Part shown: positions 1 through 10,600 of the stretch, one piece after another
How positions within the stretch are numbered: position 1 is the first letter of the stretch
Layout of the letters: each line of letters begins with the position of its first letter
NCBI GenBank assembly: GCA_030849835.1
Contig: JASAOC010002135.1
Coordinates: forward strand, 62,001-126,000
Length of the DNA: 64,000 bases
Reading direction: 5' to 3'
Source: Herpetomonas samuelpessoai
Lineage: Eukaryota; Euglenozoa; Kinetoplastea; Trypanosomatida; Trypanosomatidae
Program-made: the position numbers and the translations under genes
Notes under the pieces: generated by a model
What the model was told of the DNA's origin: nothing
Database searches by the model: none
What the model saw: the letters and a program-made list of their open reading frames with translations, nothing else

Positions 1-1231
1 CGCAATCAACTGCAAGGAGAACAAATGACTCACGTGAATGTAAGAGAAGGAAGGAAAGCGTGACACACACGCACGCGCACGCAACGTTCTTCGAAACGTT
101 TGCGCGGATGAGAGCGAGCTCTTCCTGGGTAATGACCATGTTTGCTTCTCTCACCTGTGCGTATCAGCGGCGAAGGATACTATTCACACAACTGTGAGTG
201 AGCGAAAGAGAAAGAGAGAGAGGAAGGAGAGAACAACGAGGGCGAGGATCATGATGCTGTGTGTAGGAGGAGAACTCGCTCACCACGGCTCCGCAGCACA
301 ACTCGATTCGTCTGAATGACTCGAACCCCAAACGCATGAACAACACGACAAACAAAAACTCCAAAATGGCTCCCCTTTCGCCTCCTCAACGTTTCGATCG
401 GATGCCTGGTCTTGCTCTTTTCGCTCTCGTTATCGCAGATAGTCCCAAAGAGAATAAAAAAAAAAGATATTGTAAGAACAGCAACACCTAACCTTTCAAG
501 AAAGCATCCGTGATAACAACTCTTAAACAGCCCGTTAACACGAGTTCGAAACCAATCCGTTTGGTATTATTCTTATTCTGTCTTTTCGAGCAAGCGGTGA
601 CAAAGAAGAACGGTAGGAGGTCTCATCTTTCTTATCATTCGTTCCTACCCCCTTTTCTCCCTGTTTATTGTTATTATTACCCTATCTGCGGCCCTGTAAT
701 TCTTCCTTTCTCATTATTCACAGTCTTTTTTTTGTTTCGAACGGAAAGTGATCTCTTTGTTGTTGAGGGGTTTCTTTCTCTCTCGCACACGCTCTTCTCT
801 TTCTTCTGAAGAAATCAAAAACAACAACAACAAAAGCATCCACTGATTCTCTTGTCGCCTATTTCTTCTGTCTTCACCCTTTCCTTGCTTGCTGCTAGGC
901 CGCTTCTTGTTCTCGCGTATTTGGATCACATTAAAGAAACAAGGCCACACGGAACACTTATAATAAAACAACAACAACAAAGAAAGACATTTATATTTCT
1001 TTCGCAAAGCAAAGCCTTGCGTCACACGCGTACACGAAATCCCCCTCCCCCAGCTCCCACGGCACGCAGCACATAACCTGAGTGTTCTTGCATCGATCGA
1101 ATTTCATTCGAAAGGTAGAGGTACACCGCATCTTCTTTTCCTCGAGTAGCGTCACGCAAGTGGAAGAAGTTTATTTGGGAATTAAAGAGATCAATCGCAA
1201 CAACAGAGAGGAGAAATAGAAAAAAAATAAA
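1..1231. other. Spacer upstream of ClpB
   Basis: This AT-rich, low-complexity sequence has only short overlapping ORFs on both strands, and none has coding-like composition. It probably holds the 3' UTR of a gene to the left and the 5' region of ClpB. (CAA)n motifs lie near 820-834 and 968-980. A C-terminal remnant of a left-hand gene in the first 60 bases cannot be excluded. Confidence 0.6.
1129..1146 (+). promoter_or_regulatory. Candidate trans-splice acceptor for ClpB
   Basis: A short polypyrimidine tract ends in an AG at 1145-1146, with another at 1148-1149. The first ATG downstream is 1232, the ClpB start, so the leader would be about 85 nt. Trypanosomatids normally splice the leader at the first AG after such a tract. 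Confidence 0.45.
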
Positions 1232-3793
1232 ATGATGCGCCGCTACCAGCGTTTCTTCTCCAACCCTAGCACCTCCAAGGTCGCTCTCGGCGGGGCCTTT
1301 GTTGGTGCGGTGACGGCGACGGCCACTTCCAGCGTCGGCGCACGTTTCCTTTCCACCTCAACGTCCTCTCCGCTCTCGCAGATCACCCCCAGCTTCGGCA
1401 GCACCGGCAGCAGCACCAGCAACGTTACGGCGTTCCGTCAACTGGGCAATAAGCATGCCCTCGTGAACACCAATGGCGCGGCGTCGCTGAACTCGCTGGT
1501 GGTGGCCCGTCGCATGCAGTCAAACGTGACACCGTGGGGCGGCAACAATAGCAACAATGGGGGCGGTGGCAGCGGGGGCCAGCAGCAGGGCCGCACCTGG
1601 GTGAACCCGAACGCGGTGCCGCCGGGTGAGTTCTTGAAGAAGTACGCGCGCGACCTGACCGAGGAGGCCAAGCAAGGCCGTCTCGACCCCATCGTCGGCC
1701 GTGAGGAGATCATCCGTCGCACCATTCAGGTGCTCTCGCGCCGCACCAAAAACAACCCAGTCCTGATTGGTGAGCCGGGTGTCGGTAAGACGGCTATTGT
1801 GGAAGGGCTGGCGCAGCGCATTGTGAAGGGGGAAGTGCCGGAGAGCATCAAGGGCAAGACGGTCTACGCCTTGGATATGGGCAACCTGGTGGCCGGCGCC
1901 AAGTTCCGCGGTGAGTTCGAGGAGCGCCTGAAGGGCGTCCTCAAGGATACCATCGAGTCCCAAGGAAAGGTCATCTTGTTCATTGACGAGCTGCACACCC
2001 TCGTGGGTGCCGGCTCCTCGGGTGAAGGGAGCATGGATGCCGCCAACCTGCTGAAGCCATCCCTCGCCCGTGGTGAGCTGCACTGCGTTGGTGCGACCAC
2101 CCTCGACGAGTACCGTCAGCACATTGAAAAAGATGCTGCGCTGGCGCGTCGCTTCCAATCGGTCCTTGTCACCGAACCGACCGTGGAGGAGACGATTTCC
2201 ATTCTGCGTGGGATCAAGGAGAAGTACGAGGCGCACCACGGCTGCCTGATCAAGGACGAGGCGCTCGTCTACGCCGCCGTGAACTCGCACCGCTACCTGT
2301 CAGACCGCCGCCTGCCCGACAAGGCCATTGACCTTGTCGACGAGGCTGCCAGCCGCCTCCGCCTGCAGCAGGAGTCGAAGCCGGAGCAGCTGGACCTGGT
2401 CGAGCGCGAGCTCATTCGCCTCAAGATTGAGGCCGAGGCGGTGAAGAAGGACAAGGACGAGGTTGGCAAGCAGAAGCTCAACCACATTTACGATCAGATC
2501 AACGCCAAGCAGAAGGAGTACGACGAGCTGGAGAAGAAGTGGCAGAAGGAGAAGAGCTTGTTTGCCACCATCAAGCAGCGCACCGAGGACCTTGACGTGC
2601 TGCGCCACCACCTCGAGCAGGCCATGAACGCGGGCGACTTTGCCAAGGCGGGCGAGATTCAGCACGCCAAGATCCCTGCACTCAAGAAGGAGATTGAAAA
2701 GGACAAGGAGCTCGCCAAGTCCAAGAACTTTATGGTGCACGACTCTGTCACGTCGATTGACATTGCAGAGGTCATTGCGCGTGCGACGGGCATCCCTGTC
2801 ACGCAGCTCATGACGGGCGAGCGGGAGAAGCTCATTCACATGGATGCGGAGCTCAAGAGGACCATTTTGGGTCAGGACCAGGCGATTGAAAGCATCACCA
2901 ACGTGGTGCGCATCTCGCGTGCGGGCCTGCACAGCCACAAACGCCCGCTCGGCAGCTTCTTGTTCATCGGCCCCACCGGCGTGGGTAAGACAGAGGTGTG
3001 CAAGTCCCTGGCCAAGTTCCTCTTTGACGACGAGAGCTTCATCTGCCGCATTGACATGTCCGAGTACATGGAGCGCCACAGCGTGCACCGCTTGATTGGC
3101 GCCCCGCCCGGCTACGTTGGCTACGAGGAGGGCGGTGAGCTGACGGAGTCGGTGCGTCGCCGTCCGTATCAGATTGTCCTCTTCGATGAATTTGAGAAGG
3201 CGCACCCGAGCGTGTCGAACATTCTCCTGCAGGTGCTCGATGAGGGTCACCTGACCGATAGCCACGGGCGCAAGGTGGACTTCAAGAACACCATCATCAT
3301 CCTCACCTCCAACATTGGCGCGGACGTGATTGCTAACCTCCCTGAGGGCGAGCCGAGCATCAACGCGATGCCGCAGGTGATGAACCAGGTCCGGCAGCGC
3401 ATGACGCCCGAGTTCATTAACCGCCTGGACGACATCATCATGTTCAACCGCCTGAGCCGCAAGGACATTCGCTCTATTGTGGAACTCCTCTTTAAGCAGA
3501 TTTCCACGATGCTGGACGAGCAGGAGATCACGCTTCAGGTCCCCACCGAGGTGTACGATTGGTTTGGTCAGAATGGCTACAGTCCTGTGTACGGTGCCCG
3601 TCCACTGAAGCGTCTCGTGCAGACCGAGTTGCTGAACCAGCTTGCCATCATGCTGCTCGATGGTCGTATTCGCGAGGGCGAGACGGTGCGGCTGACGGTG
3701 GAGGACAACCAGGTGGTGGTGGTCCCGAACCACAAGGCGTCGGACAGTAGCGGTCTCAGCGATGCGGAGATCAAGTCGATTGCGGAGAGTTAG
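1232..3793 (+). CDS. HSP78: Mitochondrial ClpB/HSP78 AAA+ disaggregase
   Basis: This 853-residue HSP100 chaperone uses ATP to thread aggregated proteins through a hexameric pore, working with the mitochondrial HSP70 system. Two AAA+ modules are visible. The first has Walker A GEPGVGKT at residues 180-187 (K186), followed by a Walker B segment [12 protein letters not shown]. The second has GPTGVGKT at 580-587 (K586). A charged coiled-coil middle domain lies at about 380-510, which marks ClpB rather than ClpA or ClpX. The N-terminal Clp_N domain is missing. In its place is a Ser/Thr/Arg-rich, acid-poor leader ([10 protein letters not shown]...) and a Gly/Asn linker up to about residue 125, as in mitochondrial Hsp78. 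The start is the first ATG after the acceptor near 1146; the second codon is also ATG. Family assignment is near certain. Mitochondrial location is inferred from the leader. Confidence 0.96.
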   Translation: MMRRYQRFFSNPSTSKVALGGAFVGAVTATATSSVGARFLSTSTSSPLSQITPSFGSTGSSTSNVTAFRQLGNKHALVNTNGAASLNSLVVARRMQSNVTPWGGNNSNNGGGGSGGQQQGRTWVNPNAVPPGEFLKKYARDLTEEAKQGRLDPIVGREEIIRRTIQVLSRRTKNNPVLIGEPGVGKTAIVEGLAQRIVKGEVPESIKGKTVYALDMGNLVAGAKFRGEFEERLKGVLKDTIESQGKVILFIDELHTLVGAGSSGEGSMDAANLLKPSLARGELHCVGATTLDEYRQHIEKDAALARRFQSVLVTEPTVEETISILRGIKEKYEAHHGCLIKDEALVYAAVNSHRYLSDRRLPDKAIDLVDEAASRLRLQQESKPEQLDLVERELIRLKIEAEAVKKDKDEVGKQKLNHIYDQINAKQKEYDELEKKWQKEKSLFATIKQRTEDLDVLRHHLEQAMNAGDFAKAGEIQHAKIPALKKEIEKDKELAKSKNFMVHDSVTSIDIAEVIARATGIPVTQLMTGEREKLIHMDAELKRTILGQDQAIESITNVVRISRAGLHSHKRPLGSFLFIGPTGVGKTEVCKSLAKFLFDDESFICRIDMSEYMERHSVHRLIGAPPGYVGYEEGGELTESVRRRPYQIVLFDEFEKAHPSVSNILLQVLDEGHLTDSHGRKVDFKNTIIILTSNIGADVIANLPEGEPSINAMPQVMNQVRQRMTPEFINRLDDIIMFNRLSRKDIRSIVELLFKQISTMLDEQEITLQVPTEVYDWFGQNGYSPVYGARPLKRLVQTELLNQLAIMLLDGRIREGETVRLTVEDNQVVVVPNHKASDSSGLSDAEIKSIAES

Positions 3794-6126
3794 AGGGAGA
3801 CAAGGGAAGGAGGACAAGCATAAAAGGGGCGAGAGGAGGTAAGTTGGGAGAAGAGGAAAAACAGCTCAGACGACAGATGGTGGTGAGGCCTCTCCGCAGC
3901 GTTTCTTTCCGTTGAACGCCGTTTTCTCCTGACGTGCGTCCCCTCTTCCACAGGTTTACCTCTGCTCCAGGTTCTTTGTGTTTCTCTTCTCTACTCTCTC
4001 TTTCTCTTTCTCTTTTTCTTTCTCTCTCTTTCTGCTCCATTCTGTTCCTTTCCTTTCATCTCATCGCTGTGTCGGCGCAACGTCACTGGACTGTTTTTTT
4101 TTCTTTTGCAGTGTGTTTGTATCTCGCAGAAAGACACACACACTCGCGCACCGCTTACATTCCTCCTATTCAGCTTCGAGAAACATCATTGTTCAACACA
4201 TGTGAATCCCTCTGTAAGATTGTGTGCGCGTTCTTTGACGCTCGATTCAACAACCCCCTCTAGGTGCGCAGCCCCATTCAACGGAAGAGGGGGAATGACG
4301 AGGAAAGAATAAAAGTACAAACACACACACAGAAAAAAATAATAATATACGATGCACATGACTTGCGAGAGCGGATAGCACAGTGCTTCTCAACCATTTC
4401 CCCAAACGTTTCTGTGACTCGCGTGGACGTGCAGGTCAGCCAGCACCGCACACGCGCATTGGCACGATCACACGGAGGGCGGGTGGGAAGGAGCTCCATG
4501 GGAGAGACAGTCTATACGTCACTTCCCCTCTTCTCAAGTTTCTATCCCAGCCGCTATTTTTTTTTTCCTACTTCGCCGAGAGGTTCGGCAAGTGAGAAGA
4601 AGAAGAAGAATAGGGTGGACCTTGTCGATCCAGGGGGAAAGGAGCCGATGAAAGGGAAAGAATGTCGCAGAAAGAGAAATCGCGAGAGGACCAGCTTTTC
4701 TTTTTGTTTCTTTCGAAGATGAACATCGCTGCAGATTTCTTGCTTTCTTACTCCCGTTCTTTTTTTTTCTTTCTTTCACATTCACACACCCACTCCCCTT
4801 GCCCCCCATCTTTTCCTGTATTTTACCTTTTCTTTCCTTTGCGGAAGGAGGAATTTCTTTGGGATTCCCAAATACCCCTTCGCTTCTCACTCCCTAAAAT
4901 GAACGCATGTGGAGTGGAATATCTTTTTTTAAAAAACAGCAACTCCGATTTCAAGAAGGCCGAGAAATGAGAGAAACCGCAATACAAAAGAATAACGAAG
5001 CATCAGAGGCATGGGATCCGACTGCAAAGAAAAAAACAACAACAACACGGCATAGGTGACGGAATGGCTCTCATGAAGAACATTTCACCGTCTGAGCATT
5101 CAGTCGACTGCCAGTGGTGCGCCGCGAGTGAGGACTGGTCAGGAAGGGATTCACATTCTTATTTAATTTGTGTTTCCTTCCTCTCAGACGGCGTGTGTTG
5201 CTGTTACCCAACGCCAATCTCTCTACCGGCCGTGGCACTGGCGCTGAGCCCAGTACTTCCGCAGTCGATGCACTTCTGAAGGGATGCATTATCGGCTCTC
5301 GCCGGTGCGCGTGCGAAACGCAGATTTGGAAAACCACAGTGAATGAAAGCAACAACAATGAGAACTAAATGCGTAACATTGTGCGCACCACACACTCTTG
5401 TCTCTCCTCTCCTTTTCTTTCTGTTTCACCCGAAGCTTCTAGACGTGATTCAGTCAAGGCCGCCATCTCTTTCTTTTATAAAGCCTCTGCTTCCTCCCTC
5501 TCCTCTCCCCCTATTTCTTCTCGGTTCACACAGACACTTCACGCACGTCGCATCCGAACGAGTGAGGCAAAGTAAAGGGAAACAGATTGACAGAGAAAAA
5601 AAAAAGAAAGTAGAAGAGCCACGTAAAAAAAAAAAAAAGAGCATTTCAAAACCTCCACTGCCTTGTCTCTCTCTTTTTTAAAATTTCTTCTCCTTCTTTT
5701 AGCATTTACTCTTTGCTTTTCTCCGCACCACACGAGAGGGATCCTCACGAAGCCATCCCTCGCCTTCGACACCCTCTGCCAACAAGGCTGTTCTTTGCAG
5801 ATTGACAGAAGCAGAAAAAAAAAAGACGGCATATATTGCCACTCTTGTCTCCCCCTCCTCTCGATTACCATCTTTGCCAACCCATTTGAAGAACTATCTT
5901 CTCCTTCTCGCCTTTACATAAGGCAGAAGGATTGAATCCTCTTCACCCATATTCTCTCTTTTTTACAACAATAAGAATTTTAAAACCGACAGGTAAATTT
6001 TTCGTTTTTCCCGCTTCTCTCTCTTTCTTTCTCCTCAACTTTCATTTTTCCTTCTTCACAGATTCTGCCACCAGACATTCACACCCACGCACACGCCGAC
6101 AAGAATAAACGCCCCCATCCTCCAAC
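3794..6126. other. 2.3-kb spacer between ClpB and the small gene
   Basis: The spacer is AT-rich with many T, CT and A runs and several ORFs of 60-150 codons whose translations are low-complexity Ser/Phe/Leu or Lys/Arg. None is convincing. A slightly GC-richer patch at about 5180-5340 sits just after a pyrimidine tract and AG near 5187, but the first ATG after that AG soon meets a stop. (CAA)n occurs near 5036-5047. Confidence 0.6.
6001..6061 (+). promoter_or_regulatory. Strong candidate trans-splice acceptor for the 74-residue gene
   Basis: About 55 nt of nearly pure pyrimidine end in CTTCACAG, with the AG at 6060-6061. The next ATG is 6127, giving a 65-nt leader with no AUG. This is among the cleanest acceptors in the window and is the main reason to believe the small ORF that follows. 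Confidence 0.65.
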
Positions 6127-6351
6127 ATGAATACCGGAAAGACACCCATCACAACAGCAGAATCTGCACTGCTGGCTTGCGTAGGTGACGACAACGTCGC
6201 CTGTGCCCAGGCGGTGTTAATGCACTTGCACATGCAGCACCGCTGCGCGCAGATGGAGGAGATGCAGGAGAGCGTCGACGAGGCGATCATGCTGTGCCAG
6301 TGGGTTCGTCAGCCACCGATGGAGGTGAGCTCAAACGGATTTCTTTCCTAG
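6127..6351 (+). CDS. Small hypothetical protein, 74 residues
   Basis: I do not recognise this protein. It begins MNTGKTPITTAESALLAC and continues as a Cys/Met/His-containing stretch that is probably mostly helical: roughly residues 10-35 rich in Ala/Leu/Val, then 37-60 with alternating Glu, Met and hydrophobics. There is no signal peptide or membrane segment. Base composition is GC-rich and codon-like against AT-rich flanks. The ATG is the first after a strong polypyrimidine/AG acceptor ending at 6061. The last eight residues (VSSNGFLS) look less coding-like than the rest. The gene sits between ClpB and a glycosyltransferase on the same strand, which says nothing about its role. Moderately confident that it is real; function unknown. 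Confidence 0.6.
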   Translation: MNTGKTPITTAESALLACVGDDNVACAQAVLMHLHMQHRCAQMEEMQESVDEAIMLCQWVRQPPMEVSSNGFLS

Positions 6352-7684
6352 GGAGGAGAGCGTTTAAAAAATAATAATGATAAAGAGAAAGAAAAGCTTC
6401 TGATGGTGCGTCATCGCAAGGACAGGGCCACACCCATTCCGGATGCCAATGCTCGTGATCTTTGAAGAGGTGCGCTACATGAATTGGATCTTTTTTTTCC
6501 CCAATCTTTATTCTTCTTTTTTCATTCGTCTTGGTGCCCCGTTACATTTCTCACCCCCCCCCACACACACATACAGGGGAGGGAAACACAAGAAGAACGG
6601 CGAAACCAAGACGAAATTGCTTACATATCGCATTAGGAGCCCTCTTCTCCACTACTTGTTGCTGCTCATTTCTCTTTCCCTCTTTTTTTTCTCTTTACAC
6701 TTCAACCATCGACACACCATCGTGTCAGAAACAAAGAAGTCATGCGTAATGATGTTCTACATGAAATCATTATGCATTGCATTTCAATGTCGCTTAACCG
6801 CTAATAGACAGAAATGTTTTTACAACGATCGTCTTTCTTTAGCTAAGACATTACCACTACCATCACCACCACCACCTCACCCACCACTTGCTGATTTTTT
6901 AAATTCTTTTTCATTTTTTAAAAAACAAATCTGGACCCTATGTCCTCACGTATGAATCTTCACTGTTGCTTTCTCTTTTTTTTTTTTTTAAAGTTCGGAG
7001 CATTTCTCCCGCTCCATGTTGAATGGCTGCGGACTGCTTTCATTCGCTCCTTTTTTTTTTGTTTTTCCCTCTACTTTCCTCCCACAGGAAAACCGTTTCT
7101 TCTCTTTTGTCGTTGATCCTTTCACAGCAGAGAAGAAAAACCAAAAGGGAGTATTTCAAAGAGAGTCATATACGTTGAATCTTTTTTTTTTTTTCACGTT
7201 GACTTGTAAAATGATACTGCTTTGAATAACAGGACGATAACTGCTTGGAGGAAAAAGAAAAAGAGAAAATATAATTGTACGCACGCGAAATGTGTTGGGA
7301 GAGTCGGCCGTCTCGCGCCGTAGTGGGAGGGACTGTCAGGATGTGAAGGATGTGAGGGACGCATGTTGACCCCGTCGGACTGACGCGGCTCTCTCTCACA
7401 GAGCAGCACAGGGAGCCACCACAGAGAGGCCTACATGTGCGAATGGTCACCACGTCCACTGTGAATCGCAAGGAGCGACTTTCAACGTACACGTTATGTC
7501 TCTCTTTCCTGTTACCCTCTGTACCCATGGGTGTGGTAATCCTCAACGCACGACAACTCTTTTCTTCTCATTGTGTTTCATGCCAATGTAGTACAAACAC
7601 TGAAACTTTCGCGGAATACGTCACATTCTTTTTGAAATACATTTCTTCATGAAGCACATACGCAGCGGCTCTTTCAAAACCTAG
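6352..7684. other. 1.3-kb spacer before the glycosyltransferase gene
   Basis: Mostly poly-T and pyrimidine-rich sequence with AT-rich patches. A strong pyrimidine tract with ACAG ends at 7087, and another acceptor-like site lies at 7590-7591. A GC-richer block at about 7280-7480 has no convincing ORF and may be part of a UTR. Nothing else is recognisable. Confidence 0.6.
7557..7591 (+). promoter_or_regulatory. Candidate trans-splice acceptor for the glycosyltransferase gene
   Basis: A CT-rich tract is followed by AG at 7590-7591, about 93 nt before the ATG at 7685. An ATG at 7650 also lies downstream of the AG, but it is followed at once by an ordinary leader-like region. An earlier and stronger tract ending at 7087 would give a much longer leader carrying upstream AUGs. 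The choice between them is uncertain. Confidence 0.4.
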
Positions 7685-10600
7685 ATGCACCAGCTTACGA
7701 AGCGCACGCGGGCTCGCGATCCGCTCCCCAAAACTTCTTCCCATGCCGAGGCACGACACAGTTTTGGCAAGACTTTGCGAAGGACAACGTTTCGTCGCCA
7801 TCGACGTTTGATATACGGGGCTACCGCTCTGTCTCTGAGCATTGCATTGACGTTTGTTTGTCTACTTCTTTTTGGAGGAGAAGTGGAAGATCTTCCGGAT
7901 AGACAAGACATCTACGGTGCTGGTGAGACGCTTTCCTCCTATCCTGCTGTGGAGGAGACACGCGACGCGTGGCAAGTGAGGGATGCACGCATGCGGCGCG
8001 ACCTGGATGCGAGTGGGGTGCCCCGCGGAAGCGGCATGAATCTGCAGCACGCACCCTCCCTCTCCATCTTGTCGATTATGCCCGTGGCGTCACGTCGACT
8101 GCACGATGATGGCAACGAGGAGCCACAGACGTCGCGTAAAGACACCCTCTTGCAAGAGCTTCTCCTGCCGCTGCTGGCGCGAGAAGACGCACTGTGCAAC
8201 CAACGCCATCACTCACAGCCAACACCGACAACAACAACAGCATCAGCATCGGCATCGACAAGGCAGCCCTCGCGTGTGCCAGGGAATGCATTCTCTTGGT
8301 TGGTCCATGCGGCGGTGGTGGCCGATATTGCGGCCGAGGACCCTGATTGGGTATCCCTCCTCAAGGATGTGGCGGCAACACCTGTAGCATCGCAACCCCC
8401 CAAGACACATGAAACCGGTCTCCTCCATGATCATTCCTATCAAGCGTGGTCTGTCAGCACGCGCACGCTGCGCACGTACCTTCAAGGTACGCACAGTACA
8501 CAAACGTCTCCTCAGCAACAACAAGGTTCTAGCGCATCTCACGACACGCCGACCTCCTTGTCGGAGACGCCGGTTGCATGTTACGGCAATACCGTCACTC
8601 TTGTAGCCATCCAGCCCTTCTTGAGGGTACCAGGACCTCCAGCAGGCGTGGATGTGAAGGAACGCAGCGGGCACCGGGAGCACTCAGACAGCCGTAATGA
8701 GTCCTCCCCCGTGCCAATGGAATTATTTGTGATGGCAGCGTTGGCGTCCAGCCGCACGGCGCTCCGACATGAATGGGATTACTTCCTCGTGCTTCCCTCA
8801 CACGTGACGCCGGTGGCGAGCACAACGCGGATGGACCACGGCAGAGCTATTCGGTTCGAGGAGAGCGATGCGGCAGAGACGTCTGGCGGGACATCGGTTG
8901 GCTTTCTAGAAGCCATGTTACAGACGGCGAGGGAGTTTAACAAGGGCCGTGTGGCCGGCGTCCAATGCAGTCTTCTCACCCCAGATCCTTTGGAAGCTGA
9001 CACCATGGCGACGGGCCCTCCGTCAGTGGCGATGAAGCAGCCGCCTCGACCGCCTGCCTCGCGGGTGCTTTCGCCAAGCAGCTTGTCCAGGTATATGGTG
9101 CTCGATGGTGGCGCATTCATTGGCTTCACCACCACGGCCGGGGCCGATCCTGTGCCGCCGTTCGCCGAGTGGCAAGCGGGTCCGCTGTCGCACGACCCGC
9201 CCGGTCTCTTGCTGCCCTTTTTCTCGCGACGGCACGCTGGACGCCGTGGATCAGACAGCTGTGTGCTCGCCGCGGCGCCCATTGACGCTGCCTCCCTCCA
9301 CTGCGGTCTCTTTCACCAGCGCGCCTATGACATGTCAGGTGGCTTCGCGGACGCCCTTCAGGGCTTTCCATCCGTGCCAGAGCACGCTGCTGATGATGGC
9401 CAAACCAACGTCGGTGGAGGAGAGGAGGAAGACAACACCTTTGGTCGGACCGTTCATAATCATGCAGCGGACTCGGCGGGTTGGAAGTATAGCCTCCATG
9501 TCCAGCGCGTGCTGCCCCACTGGCAGTTCTACCGGGCGCCTGCCGCCGCTGTGGTGTCAGTCTCTTCGCACAAGAAGGACGAGGAGGCGACACAGATGGG
9601 TGCTCTCTCCTTTGTAAAGGGTCTGACACAACCGCTTTACAGCCTTGCAGACGGTTATGGACAGCAGCAGTACCCCGTCCTTCATCGTCTGCATGCGCGC
9701 CGCTTCGGGGTGCCCTATGCAGCCCGCTCACAGGCTTTGCCATCCACCACGTTGGCTAGCTCCCAGGATGCTCCCACACCACCGCCGTCGTCACCACGCC
9801 AGGTGCCACTTCCCTGGCGGTCCTATCCCCCCATCGTGACCTACCTGACAGACTTTGAGTGCAGCTGCTGCGGCCTTGGTCTCGAGGCGGATGGTTACCT
9901 GCGCGGCCTCATGGATCGGTACGCCGTCGGCGCTCTTGCGGGTCGTGACCCCTGTCCGCACCCCGACTCGCACGCCATGCGCATGGCCTTTCCTAAGCAT
10001 CGTCATGGCGTTTTTGGCGACTTGCTGCGTGAGACGAAGGGATTGCCCTCTGCGTCAAAACCCTTGTCGACCACAAGAGCAGCGGGGGCAGCAGTCAAGG
10101 CAAGAAAGGAAGCGCTGGAGTTCTGGCACGCACGGTTCCTGGAACGGGCGCAGGTCACATTCCTTCACACGCGTGCGCCGCGCTACGTGGTGTTTCACGA
10201 GGCTGGGTTCCTGCACGTCGGCTCCCCCGTGGCGCAGCGCATGCGCGTTGGCCGCAGCGTCAGTGAGTTTGACGCGCTGCCAGAGGACTGGTGGCCCGCC
10301 CTGCGCGCGACGCTTCTGACCGATCAGCTCTGGGTCTCCTCGCCTTTCTTCAAGGAGGTGTACATGAAGGGGCGGCGTGGCACGCACCACACGGAGGGCG
10401 GCCACCGCATGGACACGAAGATAGCGGAGAACAGCGCGGGGGTATCCTCTGCTCGGCTGAGGGTCATTCCCGAGGCGGTGGACACCTCCTTCTTTGACCT
10501 GGACCACGTCGAACCCCTTCCCATCCCACTGCCGTTTCCGCGCGCACAGCTCTACGACTCGCACCCCGAGCTTACAGCGGCAGAGCGCCAACGCCGCTTT

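Noticed and set aside
2300-3817. 505-codon antisense ORF across ClpB
   Set aside because: It is a shadow of a GC-rich CDS. The translation is His/Leu/Val/Arg-rich with no recognisable motif, and no - strand gene signal exists nearby.
5168-5368. 66-codon ORF in a GC-richer patch after ClpB
   Set aside because: The nearby AG at about 5187 removes its ATG, and the first ATG after the AG is followed quickly by a stop. No motif.
6325-6576. Cis-intron starting at AGGTGAGC near the end of the 74-residue ORF
   Set aside because: Cis-introns are extremely rare in trypanosomatids, and the sequence after the next acceptors (around 6576 or 7087) does not look coding.
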